A stretch of DNA of 38,992 bases from Acidimicrobiales bacterium (GTDB lineage Bacteria > Actinomycetota > Acidimicrobiia > Acidimicrobiales > GCA-2861595), in assembly GCA_030448025.1 (NCBI GenBank), contig JAUJNQ010000004.1:338712-377703 (forward strand), written 5' to 3'. The position numbers were made by a program, and so were the translations under genes. Positions 16,444 to 24,541 of this stretch are shown piece after piece (position 1 is the first letter of the stretch; every line of letters starts with the position of its first letter). The notes beneath the pieces are model-generated. The model was given only the letters and a program-made list of their open reading frames with translations, was not told the DNA's origin and searched no databases.

Positions 16444-17685
16444 TCAGGTGACTGATGTCGGCTCGTTGAAGTGGAGCCAGCGGGGGTCGAGGCGCTCACC
16501 GCTGGGGTGAGACCAGGCCCCGGTGAAGGTGAGATCGCCGGGCGGGGCCGGACGCCCGGACCCGGTGAGTCGCCTGCCCGCGGAATCGGTGAAGACCATC
16601 CCGTCCGGGTCGTCGGCGTTTCCGGTGATATCCAACCGTCCTAGGTGATGGAGGCGATGATGCACGGAGCACAGAGCGGCGAGGTTGGCGGTGTCGGTGG
16701 CCCCGCCGTCCTCCCAGTGGATGATGTGGTGGACCTGCAGCCAGCGGCTGCGCTCACAGCCCGGGACTCGACAAGCCCCGTCGCGTTGTTCGATCACCAG
16801 GCGGGTGCGCTCGGGGACGATGCGCTGTGTTCGCCCCACGCTCAGGGCCACCCCGCACACCTCGCGCACCGGGCGGACCCGCCCGTCGCAGCCCAGCAGG
16901 CGCCGGAGCGCATCGGGCAGGGGCGGGCCCAGGTGGAGGTTGGCCACCGGGCCGTGCTCGCCGTCGCGCAGGTGGACCACGACCAGATGGCGATCCGAGG
17001 AGGGGCGGGCAGCGGCGGCGCCGAGGGAGCGGTCGGCCATGGCCAGGAGTGCATCGGCCCAGGTGGGTTGGTCCTTCACCCCATCGTCGATCAGACCCCG
17101 GCGGGCGACGTCGAGGGCCCGCTCGATGAGAGCTCCCTCGTCGGGAGGCAGCAGGGCGGAGAGCCGCCACGCCCCCTCCTCGGTGGTACCGAAGTCCACC
17201 CGTCGCGCCTCGGTCTCTTCGGGCTGACCGGCTTCCTTCTCCTCCTCCTCGTCCGGCTCGGGGGGCCAGGCGTAGCGGCGCAGGGTGCGGGTCAACTGCG
17301 ACACCGTGGCGTGGCGGGCCAGGGTGGCGGCCTCGGCGTCGGCATAGGTGGGGACGTAGCGACACAGCACCGCCACCTGGTCCTCGCACAGCTCGCCCGC
17401 CTCGAAGGCCAATTCGGTGCTCGGCAGTTCGGACAGGCGCCGGGCCATGGCCACAAGCCGGCGGGCCCGACCTGGTGACACGCCGCACTTCCAGGCCACC
17501 CACTGCTCGGGCGAGTGGATGCCGGCGCCTGCGAAAGCCTCGGTCTCGAGCGCCTTCCCCACCAGGGACACCAGCCGGGCGGTGGTGGCATTCAGCGCTC
17601 CGCACACCTGGGCCAGCTCATCTTCGATGTCAGCCGCCGATGCCACACGCTCCTCGCAGTGCTGCACTTCGGCCACCATCGCCAT
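16444..17685 (-). CDS. DUF222/HNH endonuclease domain protein (13E12 repeat family)
   Basis: This is an intact 413-aa protein. The N-terminal DUF222 part includes ALETEAFAGAGIHSPEQWVA, WKCGVSPGRARRLVAMARRL and LARHATVSQLTRTLRR. The C-terminal HNH motif is complete: CRVPGCERSRWLQVHHIIHW, then DGGATDTANLAALCSVHHRL. The family is multicopy in actinobacteria (for example the 13E12 repeats of mycobacteria); its function is uncertain, with a nuclease or mobile-element role suspected. The ATG at 17685 has TAGGAT ending 7 bases upstream, so a leaderless message is likely, and a LexA-type box lies just upstream. It sits exactly between the two copies of the duplicated TA segment. Confidence 0.92.
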   Translation of the reverse strand: MAMVAEVQHCEERVASAADIEDELAQVCGALNATTARLVSLVGKALETEAFAGAGIHSPEQWVAWKCGVSPGRARRLVAMARRLSELPSTELAFEAGELCEDQVAVLCRYVPTYADAEAATLARHATVSQLTRTLRRYAWPPEPDEEEEKEAGQPEETEARRVDFGTTEEGAWRLSALLPPDEGALIERALDVARRGLIDDGVKDQPTWADALLAMADRSLGAAAARPSSDRHLVVVHLRDGEHGPVANLHLGPPLPDALRRLLGCDGRVRPVREVCGVALSVGRTQRIVPERTRLVIEQRDGACRVPGCERSRWLQVHHIIHWEDGGATDTANLAALCSVHHRLHHLGRLDITGNADDPDGMVFTDSAGRRLTGSGRPAPPGDLTFTGAWSHPSGERLDPRWLHFNEPTSVT

Positions 17686-17698
17686 CGTCCCATCCTAG

Positions 17699-17712
17699 CG
17701 AACGCCTGTTCG
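17699..17712. promoter_or_regulatory. LexA (SOS) box upstream of the DUF222/HNH gene
   Basis: CGAAC-GCCT-GTTCG is a perfect inverted repeat matching the Gram-positive/actinobacterial LexA consensus CGAAC-N4-GTTCG. It lies 2 bases upstream of the -10 hexamer TAGGAT (minus strand, 17697-17692) and 14 bases before the start codon, an ideal position for repression. Confidence 0.8.
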
Positions 17713-17808
17713 ATGAAGGTGGATACCGCTCACTCAAGACCGCTCGTATTCCCCCGTCGAGCGGAGCGCCTACGACAGTTCCCACTCCGCTCTCACGAGC
17801 TCATCGGG

Positions 17809-18351
17809 TCAGGCGAAGCGAGCGGCGGCCAACACCAGACCGGCTACGCCGATCATGCCGGCCACGTGGGCGACGTAAAGGCGGGGCAGCATGGCGCGCA
17901 TCTCGCCCCGGACTCCAGCCATGTCTCCGCGGAGCCCAGCCTCCATCCGTTCCATGTCTCCGGGGACGCCACTCCTCGGCCAGGCGGCGGTGGGCGTTGA
18001 TGAGAGGTATCCCGAGGGGGGCGGTGCGGCATCGGTGACGAGGTTCCCTCGCAAGTCGAGGTCCCGGACAAGACGTCCGAGGATTCCGCGGTGCGACCGG
18101 CCAGGCACGGGCACCCACGCCGCCGGCGCGCCGAGCCACTCCTCGACGAAGCGCCAGGCGTCATCGGGCGCCAGGGGCTCGCGTAACGCCCGAGGGTGCG
18201 TGGCGATCCGGACGAAGGCGGTCAGCGACATCCATGGCAGGCCAACCCGCTGCGTGCCGTTCAACGCCTCCTCGAGCCAGAGCCGCCCGGCGTCGTGGAA
18301 CGGGCTTTCCTCGTCGACCGCATAGAGCAGGACGTTGGCGTCAACGAGCAT
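17809..18351 (-). pseudogene. Chimeric ORF: truncated VapC joined to a coiled-coil membrane protein tail (copy B)
   Basis: The frame is open for 180 codons. Residues 1-109 equal the first-module VapC of copy A, with an Asp-to-Gly change in EEWLGAPAAW, up to GNLVTDAA. It then continues PPPSGYLSSTPTAAWPRSGV and into ERMEAGLRGDMAGVRGEM, RAMLPRLYVAHVAGMIGVAG and LVLAAARFA, the C-terminal half of the small coiled-coil membrane family. The PIN fold loses its last acidic residues, so RNase activity is unlikely. The fusion is in frame and could make a membrane-tethered antitoxin-binding decoy, but recombination debris is the simpler explanation. Confidence 0.8.
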
Positions 18352-18481
18352 CTACCGCGCCTCGACCCCCTCGAGGGCGGATCAGCTCGTTCACTGCCCC
18401 GCTCACACCAAGTCCGCTCTCTCGGCGCAACTCCTCGATCGCCTTGGCCGTGTCATCGTCGAATTCGATGGTCGTGCGCAT
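18341..18481 (-). pseudogene. VapB antitoxin truncated by a 101-bp deletion (copy B)
   Basis: This is identical to the copy A vapB through GVSGAVNELIR, then a 101-bp deletion with GGC microhomology joins it out of frame to the 3' end. The product would be 46 aa ending RGGRGAVDAR, with the stop inside the chimeric VapC ORF. The DNA-binding half remains and the toxin-binding tail is gone. Confidence 0.85.
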
Positions 18482-18615
18482 GCGCCCAAGTTACCACGTG
18501 TGTGCTAGCCTTATCGCATGTCCGTGCGACGGCCCTGGGCGCTGTCGTGCTGCAGCCTGTGATAGCTGCCGAGGTCCCGAGGTCGCTGACGGCGGCGCCT
18601 CGGAACCCGATATGT

Positions 18616-18849
18616 ATGCTGGTGACCATCAGACGTATACAGCTTCACCTCGACGAGGACCTCGATGAGGCATTGGCCATTCAGGCCGCCGAGCTGGGCT
18701 TGCCCAAGGCGGCCCTCATTCGCCGGTACCTGGCCGAGCACGTCTCGGTGCGGTCCCGTGGTGACGACCCCAGCGCGGCCCTGATCGGCGTCTATCAGGG
18801 GACCCCCGACGAAAGCGGCGACATCGACGAGACCGTTTACCGGCCGTGA
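18616..18849 (+). CDS. Antitoxin of a VapBC-type pair (copy B, second module)
   Basis: The predicted protein is identical to that at 12573-12806 (ribbon-helix-helix IRRIQLHLDEDLDEALAIQA plus acidic tail). Start ambiguity is the same (ATG 18616, GTG 18622, or the homologous ATC). It overlaps its toxin by 4 bases. Because both copies make the same antitoxin and toxin, loss of one pair would be buffered by the other. Confidence 0.82.
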   Translation: MLVTIRRIQLHLDEDLDEALAIQAAELGLPKAALIRRYLAEHVSVRSRGDDPSAALIGVYQGTPDESGDIDETVYRP

Positions 18850-19238
18850 GGCTGGCAGACACCAGCTTCTGGGTGGCGCTGGCGGCCGCAAGAGACCGGC
18901 ACCACGGCGATGCTGTCCTGCTCTGGACCGCACAACGCGAGCCGGTCGTGGTCACCAATCATGTGGCAGGCGAGACGTGGACCTACCTTCGCCGGCGGGC
19001 AGGCCATGGTCCCGCCATGGCCGCGCTGGCCGTGTTCCGCTCAGCGAGGGTCCGCCTGGTGCACGTCGAGGGGGCGGTGGAGAGCGAAGCGTGGAGTTGG
19101 CTGGCTCGCCATGACGAGCGCGAGTACTCCTTCGTCGACGCCACGAGCTTCGCCCTCATGCGACGCCTGCGCGTCCGAGAGGCCCTCGCCTTCGACGGCG
19201 ACTTCTCGGCCGCCGGCTACCTCGAACTACGCCCCTGA
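18846..19238 (+). CDS. vapC: PIN-domain VapC-type toxin (copy B, second module)
   Basis: This is a 130-aa protein identical in translation to the copy at 12803-13195, with all PIN acids retained (RLADTSFWVALAA, SFVDATSFALMRR, ALAFDGDFSAAGY). GTGA overlap with the antitoxin. Functional by inspection. Confidence 0.9.
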   Translation: MRLADTSFWVALAAARDRHHGDAVLLWTAQREPVVVTNHVAGETWTYLRRRAGHGPAMAALAVFRSARVRLVHVEGAVESEAWSWLARHDEREYSFVDATSFALMRRLRVREALAFDGDFSAAGYLELRP

Positions 19239-19278
19239 AGCGGATCCGCCAGGAAGCGGCCATGCTGTCATGACATGG

Positions 19279-19623
19279 TCAAAGGCCGAGCAGAAGGCGC
19301 AACCGCTCCTCAACGGCGGTGAGCACCGAAGTCGACACCGAGCCCCATGCTCCTTCGATCAGCCGCTCAACGGAGACCGAACGCAAGTCCTCGCACTTCA
19401 CGAAGCTCTGCATGCGCACGCCGCCATCGGGGGGCTCGATGGCGACATGGGTTGGGATACCCCGCTGACGAGTCGTCATTGGCACCACCATGACCAGTCC
19501 GGACAGACCACGGTTGAAGCGGTCGACGGAGATGACGAGGGCCGGCCGCCTCCCCGCTTGCTCGTGCCCCCGGGTGGGGCTGAAGTCTACCAGCCAGACC
19601 TCGCCGCGAGCCGGGTTTGCCAA
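19279..19623 (-). CDS. mazF: MazF/PemK-family toxin (copy B)
   Basis: This is a 114-aa protein identical in translation to 13236-13580, including RGEVWLVDFSPTRGHEQAGR and VVPMTTRQRGIPTHVAI. TTG start directly after the antitoxin stop. It converges with the vapC ending at 19238, as in copy A. Confidence 0.9.
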   Translation of the reverse strand: MANPARGEVWLVDFSPTRGHEQAGRRPALVISVDRFNRGLSGLVMVVPMTTRQRGIPTHVAIEPPDGGVRMQSFVKCEDLRSVSVERLIEGAWGSVSTSVLTAVEERLRLLLGL

Positions 19624-19872
19624 TTACGCCTCGCCCAGGTCGTCACCCAGGGTGCCCTCGAGGTCCGCTCGCTCCTGGAGCTCCTCGGCCCATCCCTCGG
19701 GGTCGGCTCGGAGCGAGGCGTAGGCGGCATCCAGCTCTGTGAAGAACCGAGCACGCCGGTAGGAGTCGACCGCCCGCTCCAGCACGCGGTGCATTGGCTC
19801 GCCCGTGGCCGCCGCCAGTTCCCTCAGCGTGACTCTGGTCTCTTCGCTGATCCGTACTGTCGTGCTGCCCAC
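19624..19872 (-). CDS. Ribbon-helix-helix antitoxin of the MazF module (copy B)
   Basis: This is an 82-aa protein identical to 13581-13829, with the same GTG start, GGAGGG ribosome site and upstream inverted repeat (19889-19906). The two copies would repress each other's promoters as well as their own. Confidence 0.85.
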   Translation of the reverse strand: MGSTTVRISEETRVTLRELAAATGEPMHRVLERAVDSYRRARFFTELDAAYASLRADPEGWAEELQERADLEGTLGDDLGEA

Positions 19873-19888
19873 AGCCAGTCCCTCCGGT

Positions 19889-19906
19889 GTAGACGTTGCA
19901 GTCTAC
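19889..19906. promoter_or_regulatory. Inverted repeat upstream of the MazF module (copy B)
   Basis: GTAGAC-GTTGCA-GTCTAC, identical to the site at 13846-13863 and in the same position relative to the antitoxin start. Confidence 0.55.
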
Positions 19907-19973
19907 TACTTGGGCTACAGCGGATCACGCCGCAGCACGGTCGCAGAGCCGCACCAATCCGCCACGAAGCGGC

Positions 19974-20489
19974 CATGTGTGGCACTACTTCGAGTGGGCG
20001 TGGAGCTTCGTCGGACATCCCGATCGGGGCTTGGCCTCGGAGGAGTTCCGCCGCCTCTGGCGCTCCTGGGGGGATGGCACCCAATTCGGCCGGTGGGACT
20101 CCTGGTCGCCGTACGTCGTGTCGCTGCGGGCCTGGACCCGCTGCGGTCTGTTCGGGCCGCTGGTGGCCAGCACCGACGATGAAGCCGACTTCCTCGCCGG
20201 CATCGCACTCCACGCCGGCTTCGTGCGGGCCAACCTCGAGCTCAACGTCGGCGGCAACCACTTTCTCGAGAACCTGAAGGCCGAACCCACCGGACTGCGA
20301 CCGGCCATCGAGGCCATGCGGACGTGGCTGGGAGCGGTGCTCCTGCCCGACGGCGAGGTGCCCCTGTTCAACGACTGCACCGCCCGGTTGGAGCGGGCGG
20401 CGAAGAACGCCGACGAGGTGGTGGTCACCGCCTCCCACGACGGCGCCGCCCTCAGCCTGCTCACCACGGTTGCCCCACCGGGCGGCTGA
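19974..20489 (+). pseudogene. Heparinase II/III-like gene fragment (copy B)
   Basis: The translation is identical to the fragment at 13931-14446, including the internal join between GNHFLENLKA and AIEAMRTWLG. The shared deletion shows that the fragment was already broken before the segment was duplicated. Confidence 0.7.
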
Positions 20490-20540
20490 TGCCGGTCGTT
20501 ACCCAAGCACCAACCTTCCCCGCCTGCTGCCCTACCTAGT

Positions 20541-20554
20541 ACCCTACGTAGGGT
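20541..20554. promoter_or_regulatory. Palindromic operator overlapping the vapB start (copy B)
   Basis: ACCCTACGTAGGGT, identical to the site at 14498-14511, again ending in the GTG start codon with TACCCT as the putative -10. Confidence 0.65.
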
Positions 20555-20780
20555 GCGAAAGACCAGCGTCTATCTGAGCGAGGTGCAGGCGGAGCGCTTG
20601 GCCCGCCTGTCGAAGCAACAACGGCGTCCCCAGGCGGAGATCATCCGCGACGCCATCGCCGCCTACGCTGCCCCACGCCCGGAGGAACGACGCTTCAGCC
20701 TTGACGGCGTGGTCGTGGGCGACGGAGCCACGATCGCCGACGTCGACGAGGACGAGTTGCTTCGCGGCTTCGGAGAGTGA
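20553..20780 (+). CDS. vapB: VapB-type antitoxin (copy B, third module)
   Basis: This is a 75-aa protein identical to 14510-14737 (MRKTSVYLSEVQAERLARLS and FSLDGVVVGDGATIADVDED). GTG start within the palindrome and 4-base overlap with vapC, as in copy A. Confidence 0.88.
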   Translation: MRKTSVYLSEVQAERLARLSKQQRRPQAEIIRDAIAAYAAPRPEERRFSLDGVVVGDGATIADVDEDELLRGFGE

Positions 20781-21202
20781 CCCTCGTCGTCGACGCTGCT
20801 CCGCTCATCGCCCTGGCCGACAGGGCGGATCCCCGGCGCGAGGCAGTCCAGGCGCTCTTCTACCAAGAGGACGGCGAGCTGATCGTTCCCGCCCAGGTCA
20901 CGGCCGAGGTCGACTACTTGCTTGGGTCTCGGCACGGCTCCGTCGCTCGACGGGCCTTCCTCGACGACCTGTCGTCCGGGCGATTCGTGGTGCCGTGCCT
21001 GCAGCAAGAGGACTATGCCGTGGTTGTGGACCTGGAGCGGTCCTACCACGATCTCGACCTCGGCCTCGCCGACTGCTCGATCGTGGTTCTGGCCCACCGC
21101 TACCGCACCACGCGCGTGGCGACGTTCGACCAGCGCCACTTCGGCGCCGTGAGGCCCCTCCAAGGCGGCATCTTCCAGCTCCTACCGGCGCCGCCTTGGT
21201 GA
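20777..21202 (+). CDS. vapC: VapC-type PIN toxin (copy B, third module)
   Basis: This is a 141-aa protein identical to 14734-15159, including the C-terminal PAPPW created at the join to the epimerase sequence. The same junction in both copies shows the toxin-epimerase join predates the duplication. Confidence 0.88.
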   Translation: MTLVVDAAPLIALADRADPRREAVQALFYQEDGELIVPAQVTAEVDYLLGSRHGSVARRAFLDDLSSGRFVVPCLQQEDYAVVVDLERSYHDLDLGLADCSIVVLAHRYRTTRVATFDQRHFGAVRPLQGGIFQLLPAPPW

Positions 21203-21474
21203 AGAGGAACAGGGCCATGTCGGGCCTTCCCCAGGGTCCGTACACGGTGAAGAACCGCAATCCGGTCGTCGGGATGGCGTACAGGTGGCTGTAGGTGTGG
21301 GCCAACAGCTCGGTGGCCTTCTTGGTGGCGGCGTAGAGGCTGACGGGGTGGTCCACGTTGTGGTGCACCGAGAAGGACGTTGTCCAACCCCACGACCTCG
21401 TCGCCCCGGTCCAGCAACGCCGCGCTCACATGGGCGCCGATGAAACCCGCAGCGCCAGTGACCAGGACCTTCAC
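21193..21474 (-). pseudogene. Epimerase fragment with internal deletion (copy B)
   Basis: It starts like copy A ([20 protein letters not shown] to GLDNV), then a 310-bp deletion relative to copy A (15334-15643) joins it out of frame to the part encoding [20 protein letters not shown] and [20 protein letters not shown]. It retains the antisense join to vapC. It is clearly dead and a later decay stage than copy A. Confidence 0.87.
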
Positions 21475-21664
21475 GCCTGAAGGCTACGGCTGCGTTTCGT
21501 GGGCTGGCGGGATGCCGGCGAACGTCGCGGGGTCCCGCTGGCCAGCGCGGCGCCATGGGTGCAGCGCTCCGTGCACTACCAACATCGACGCCGCCGCATA
21601 AGGCGGTCGACCCTGCACCAGTCCGGGGACCACCCCGGTCGTGGAAGCGTCCGTCTCGCCCTCT

Positions 21665-22126
21665 TCAGTCGATACTGACGGCCGCCAGCACCAGGCCGGC
21701 GACGCCGAACATGCTCGCCACGTTGGCGAAGTAGAGACGTGGCAGCATGCCGCGCATGTCGCCCCGCAGCTCAGTCGTCTCGGCCCGCACCTCAGCCCGC
21801 AGCTCGGCCATCTCGCCGCGCAGCTCGGCCCGCAACTCGGCCATCTCGCCCCGGACCTCGGCCATCTCGCCCCGGACCTCCGCCATCTCACCCCGGACTC
21901 CGGCCATGTCACCCCGGACCTCAGCCATGTCACCGCGGAGGCCGGACTCCATCCGCTCCATGTCACCGCGGAGGCCGGACTCCATCCGCTCCATGTCAGC
22001 GCGGGTGGCCAGGTCGCCGGCGGGGACCGGGGGCAGCATGGCCATCAAGGCATCGGCCACATCGGGCCCGCCGGAGTGGGCGGCCCACTCGTGTACCAGG
22101 CGTCGGGTGCTCTCATCAACAGCCAT
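21665..22126 (-). CDS. Coiled-coil protein with C-terminal membrane segment (long form)
   Basis: This is a 153-aa product from the ATG at 22126. The N-terminus [20 protein letters not shown] is followed by DALMAMLPPVPAGDLATRAD, about 14 heptad-like units around (R)[14 protein letters not shown] and GDMERMES, and a C-terminal hydrophobic segment [17 protein letters not shown]. The heptads are encoded by near-repetitive 21-bp units (for example CGGACCTCGGCCATCTCGCC-like blocks at about 21785-21990). The expected form is a tail-anchored coiled coil; the layout resembles DUF1640- or XhlA-like membrane coiled coils, but I cannot assign it. Paralogues are the 68-aa form at 15931-16137 and a fragment at 17809-17960. 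Confidence 0.75.
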   Translation of the reverse strand: MAVDESTRRLVHEWAAHSGGPDVADALMAMLPPVPAGDLATRADMERMESGLRGDMERMESGLRGDMAEVRGDMAGVRGEMAEVRGEMAEVRGEMAELRAELRGEMAELRAEVRAETTELRGDMRGMLPRLYFANVASMFGVAGLVLAAVSID

Positions 22127-22388
22127 TGTCGGCTCCTGTGCGTCGTGTTGGCAACAGGGGGGAAGCCGGAGGCGAGTATATGGCCGAACAGAACAGGGCT
22201 CGGGAACTAAGAATTTCGGGCGCTTTGGTGGCCAAGAAGGGTGTCGGGCCTGACGACCTCCACCGAGGACCCGGGGTAATCCCGTCAGGTTGGCGCGGAC
22301 AGGCCCGGACCCGGTGAAATAAGGCCGGAAACCGGTCATGGTGCTGGCGACCACGCCAGGTCACTGTCCGGGCGAAGGTGAACTCTCT

Positions 22389-24305
22389 ATGATTGCGCGG
22401 CTGCGACGGGGAACCGTCGCATTCATTCGCCGGCGGCGGGAGATCCAAGAGCAGATGCAGATGGTGCCCTGGCGGGCAAAGAGCGCTCTGGTGCGGCGCC
22501 TGGCCAGCCGCCGCGTGGTGGTGCATGCCGTCATCGACGCCGGCGCCTGGATCCTTGCCCTGAGCTTGGCCACGCTGCTGCGCTTCGACTTCCACCTGAG
22601 CCTCATCAACGTGGCCGGGGTGGCAGTCCTGCTGCCGGTGGCCATCGAGGCCCAGTTGGTGTCCGGTTACGCCTTTGGTCTCTACAAGGGGCGCTGGCGC
22701 TTCGGCAGCTTCGACGAGATCCGGGCCCTGGTGCAGGCCGTGACACTGACCACCGCCCTGGTATTCGCCCTCGACTTCGCCCTCGTCCGTGACCGCTCCA
22801 TCCCGCTCAGCGCGGTAATCGCCGCCGGCCCGGTGGCCCTGGTGCTCATGGCCGGCGCTCGTTACGCCTGGAGGCTTCGCCTCGACCGCAGGATGCGGCC
22901 CACCGGGATCGACGGAACACGCCTCCTGGTCTTCGGCGCCGGCGAGGGTGGAGCCCAGGTCATCACCGCCATGATGCGCGACCCCGAGAGCCCCTACTAC
23001 CCGGTGGGCCTGCTCGACGACGACCCCGAGAAGCGCAACCTCTCCATCGTGGGCGTACCGGTGCTGGGCACCCGCCGGCAGATGGCCGAGATGGCCGAGC
23101 GCTACCAGGCCGAGGCGCTGCTGGTGGCCATACCGAGCGCGGATGCCCCGCTGCTCTCCGACCTGGCCGAGCTGGCCGAGGAGGCCAAGCTGGCGGTCAA
23201 GGTGCTCCCTCCGGTCAAGGACCTCTTGGGCGCCGGGGTGGGCCTGGCTGACATCCGAGACATCGACGTCAAGGACCTCCTCGGTCGCCACCAGGTGGAG
23301 ACCGACGTGGCGTCCATCGCCGGCTACCTCACCGCCAAGCGCGTCCTCGTCACCGGCGCCGGCGGCTCCATCGGCTCCGAGCTGTGCCGCCAGATCTCCA
23401 GGTTCGGGCCCACCGAGCTCATCATGTTGGACCGCAACGAGAGCGGTCTGCACGCCGTGCAGCTGTCCATCGACGGACGGGCCATGCTCGACTCGGACAG
23501 CCTCGTCCTCGGCGACATCAGGGACGTTGAGTTCCTGGGTCGCCTGTTCACCCAGCGCCGGCCCCAGGTGGTGTTCCATGCCGCTGCACTCAAGCACCTG
23601 CCGCTGCTCGAACGTGCTCCGGGCGAGGCCATCAAGACCAACGTGTGGGGCACCCTAAGTGTGCTGGAGGCGGCCGCCGACGCAGGGGTGGAGCGCTTCG
23701 TGAACATCTCCACCGACAAGGCCGCCGACCCGGCGAGCGTGCTCGGCTACTCCAAGCGCATCGCCGAGCGCCTCACCGCCAGCTTCGCCCAGCAGGGTCA
23801 GCGAGCCTTCCTCAGCGTGCGCTTCGGCAACGTGTTGGCCAGCAGCGGGTCGGTGCTCACCACCTTCCAGGAGCAGCTCAAGGCGGGCGGTCCCCTCACC
23901 GTCACCCACCGCGACGTGACTCGCTACTTCATGACAGTCGAGGAGGCGTGCGAGCTGGTCATCCAGGCCGGGGCCATCGGGCGGCCGGGCGAGGCCCTTG
24001 TGCTCGACATGGGAGCGCCGGTGCGCATCGCCGAGGTGGCCGAGCGGATGGTGTCCCACGCCAAGCGGCCGGTACGGGTGGTGTTCACCGGGCTCCGCAA
24101 GGGCGAGAAGATGCACGAGGTCCTGCTCAGCGCCCACGAGGTCGACGAACGCCCCATCCACCCCTCCATCTCCCAGGTCCCGGTCCCGCCCCTCGACCCC
24201 CTGGAGGTACGCGCCCTTGACCCATGGGCGGCGAATGAAGCGGTCGTGGAGGCCATGACCCATCTCTGTCTCAGCGACACCGTTTCCTCACCTCGCTCCA
24301 CCTGA
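22389..24305 (+). CDS. Membrane nucleotide-sugar 4,6-dehydratase (CapD/PglF/WbpM-like)
   Basis: This is 638 aa from the ATG at 22389, which has GAAGGTGA upstream; an ATG at 22338 is an alternative. Four N-terminal membrane segments (about residues 40-145; for example VVVHAVIDAGAWILALSLAT) precede a Rossmann CoA-binding-like domain (LLVFGAGEGGAQVITAMMRD, VGLLDDDPEKRN). A long SDR domain follows: RVLVTGAGGSIGSELCRQIS, FHAAALKHLPLLE, NISTDKAADPASVLGYSKRI and RFGNVLASSGSVLTTFQEQL. Such enzymes convert UDP-GlcNAc to the 4-keto-6-deoxy sugar at the inner membrane face. Together with the DegT aminotransferase and formyltransferase at 34.9-38.5 kb it starts a 4-amino-4,6-dideoxy sugar pathway. The exact substrate is not readable. 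Confidence 0.92.
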   Translation: MIARLRRGTVAFIRRRREIQEQMQMVPWRAKSALVRRLASRRVVVHAVIDAGAWILALSLATLLRFDFHLSLINVAGVAVLLPVAIEAQLVSGYAFGLYKGRWRFGSFDEIRALVQAVTLTTALVFALDFALVRDRSIPLSAVIAAGPVALVLMAGARYAWRLRLDRRMRPTGIDGTRLLVFGAGEGGAQVITAMMRDPESPYYPVGLLDDDPEKRNLSIVGVPVLGTRRQMAEMAERYQAEALLVAIPSADAPLLSDLAELAEEAKLAVKVLPPVKDLLGAGVGLADIRDIDVKDLLGRHQVETDVASIAGYLTAKRVLVTGAGGSIGSELCRQISRFGPTELIMLDRNESGLHAVQLSIDGRAMLDSDSLVLGDIRDVEFLGRLFTQRRPQVVFHAAALKHLPLLERAPGEAIKTNVWGTLSVLEAAADAGVERFVNISTDKAADPASVLGYSKRIAERLTASFAQQGQRAFLSVRFGNVLASSGSVLTTFQEQLKAGGPLTVTHRDVTRYFMTVEEACELVIQAGAIGRPGEALVLDMGAPVRIAEVAERMVSHAKRPVRVVFTGLRKGEKMHEVLLSAHEVDERPIHPSISQVPVPPLDPLEVRALDPWAANEAVVEAMTHLCLSDTVSSPRST

Positions 24306-24541
24306 GAGAGAGCTCGACGGGCCTAGCAGCGGGCGACGTCGGCCATAGGCGTGCTGCGGCACGGGTGAAGACCAGCGGCTAGCTGTGTACGTTGATGCCA
24401 TGACCGGAGGTACGCTCCTATCGACAAACCTTGGCCGCCGGTTCCTGCGACCGACTTTCAAGTCCTTGAGGTCATTTGAGTCACCGGTGCGCCCTAGGTT
24501 CAGAAGTTCAGCCCCATTTCGCCACGATATGAGAGTTCTGC

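Larger units (their letters stand above)
18026..22185. repeat. Segmental duplication, copy B
   Basis: Direct-orientation copy of 11882-16195 with two deletions (101 bp in vapB, 310 bp in the epimerase fragment) and an expanded heptad region in the coiled-coil gene. The left edge joins the tail of another coiled-coil gene copy; the right edge fades upstream of 22126. Confidence 0.95.

Noticed and set aside
22116-23597. 493-codon minus-strand open frame antisense to the 4,6-dehydratase
   Set aside because: Antisense shadow with strongly biased, domain-free composition; the plus-strand dehydratase is unambiguous.
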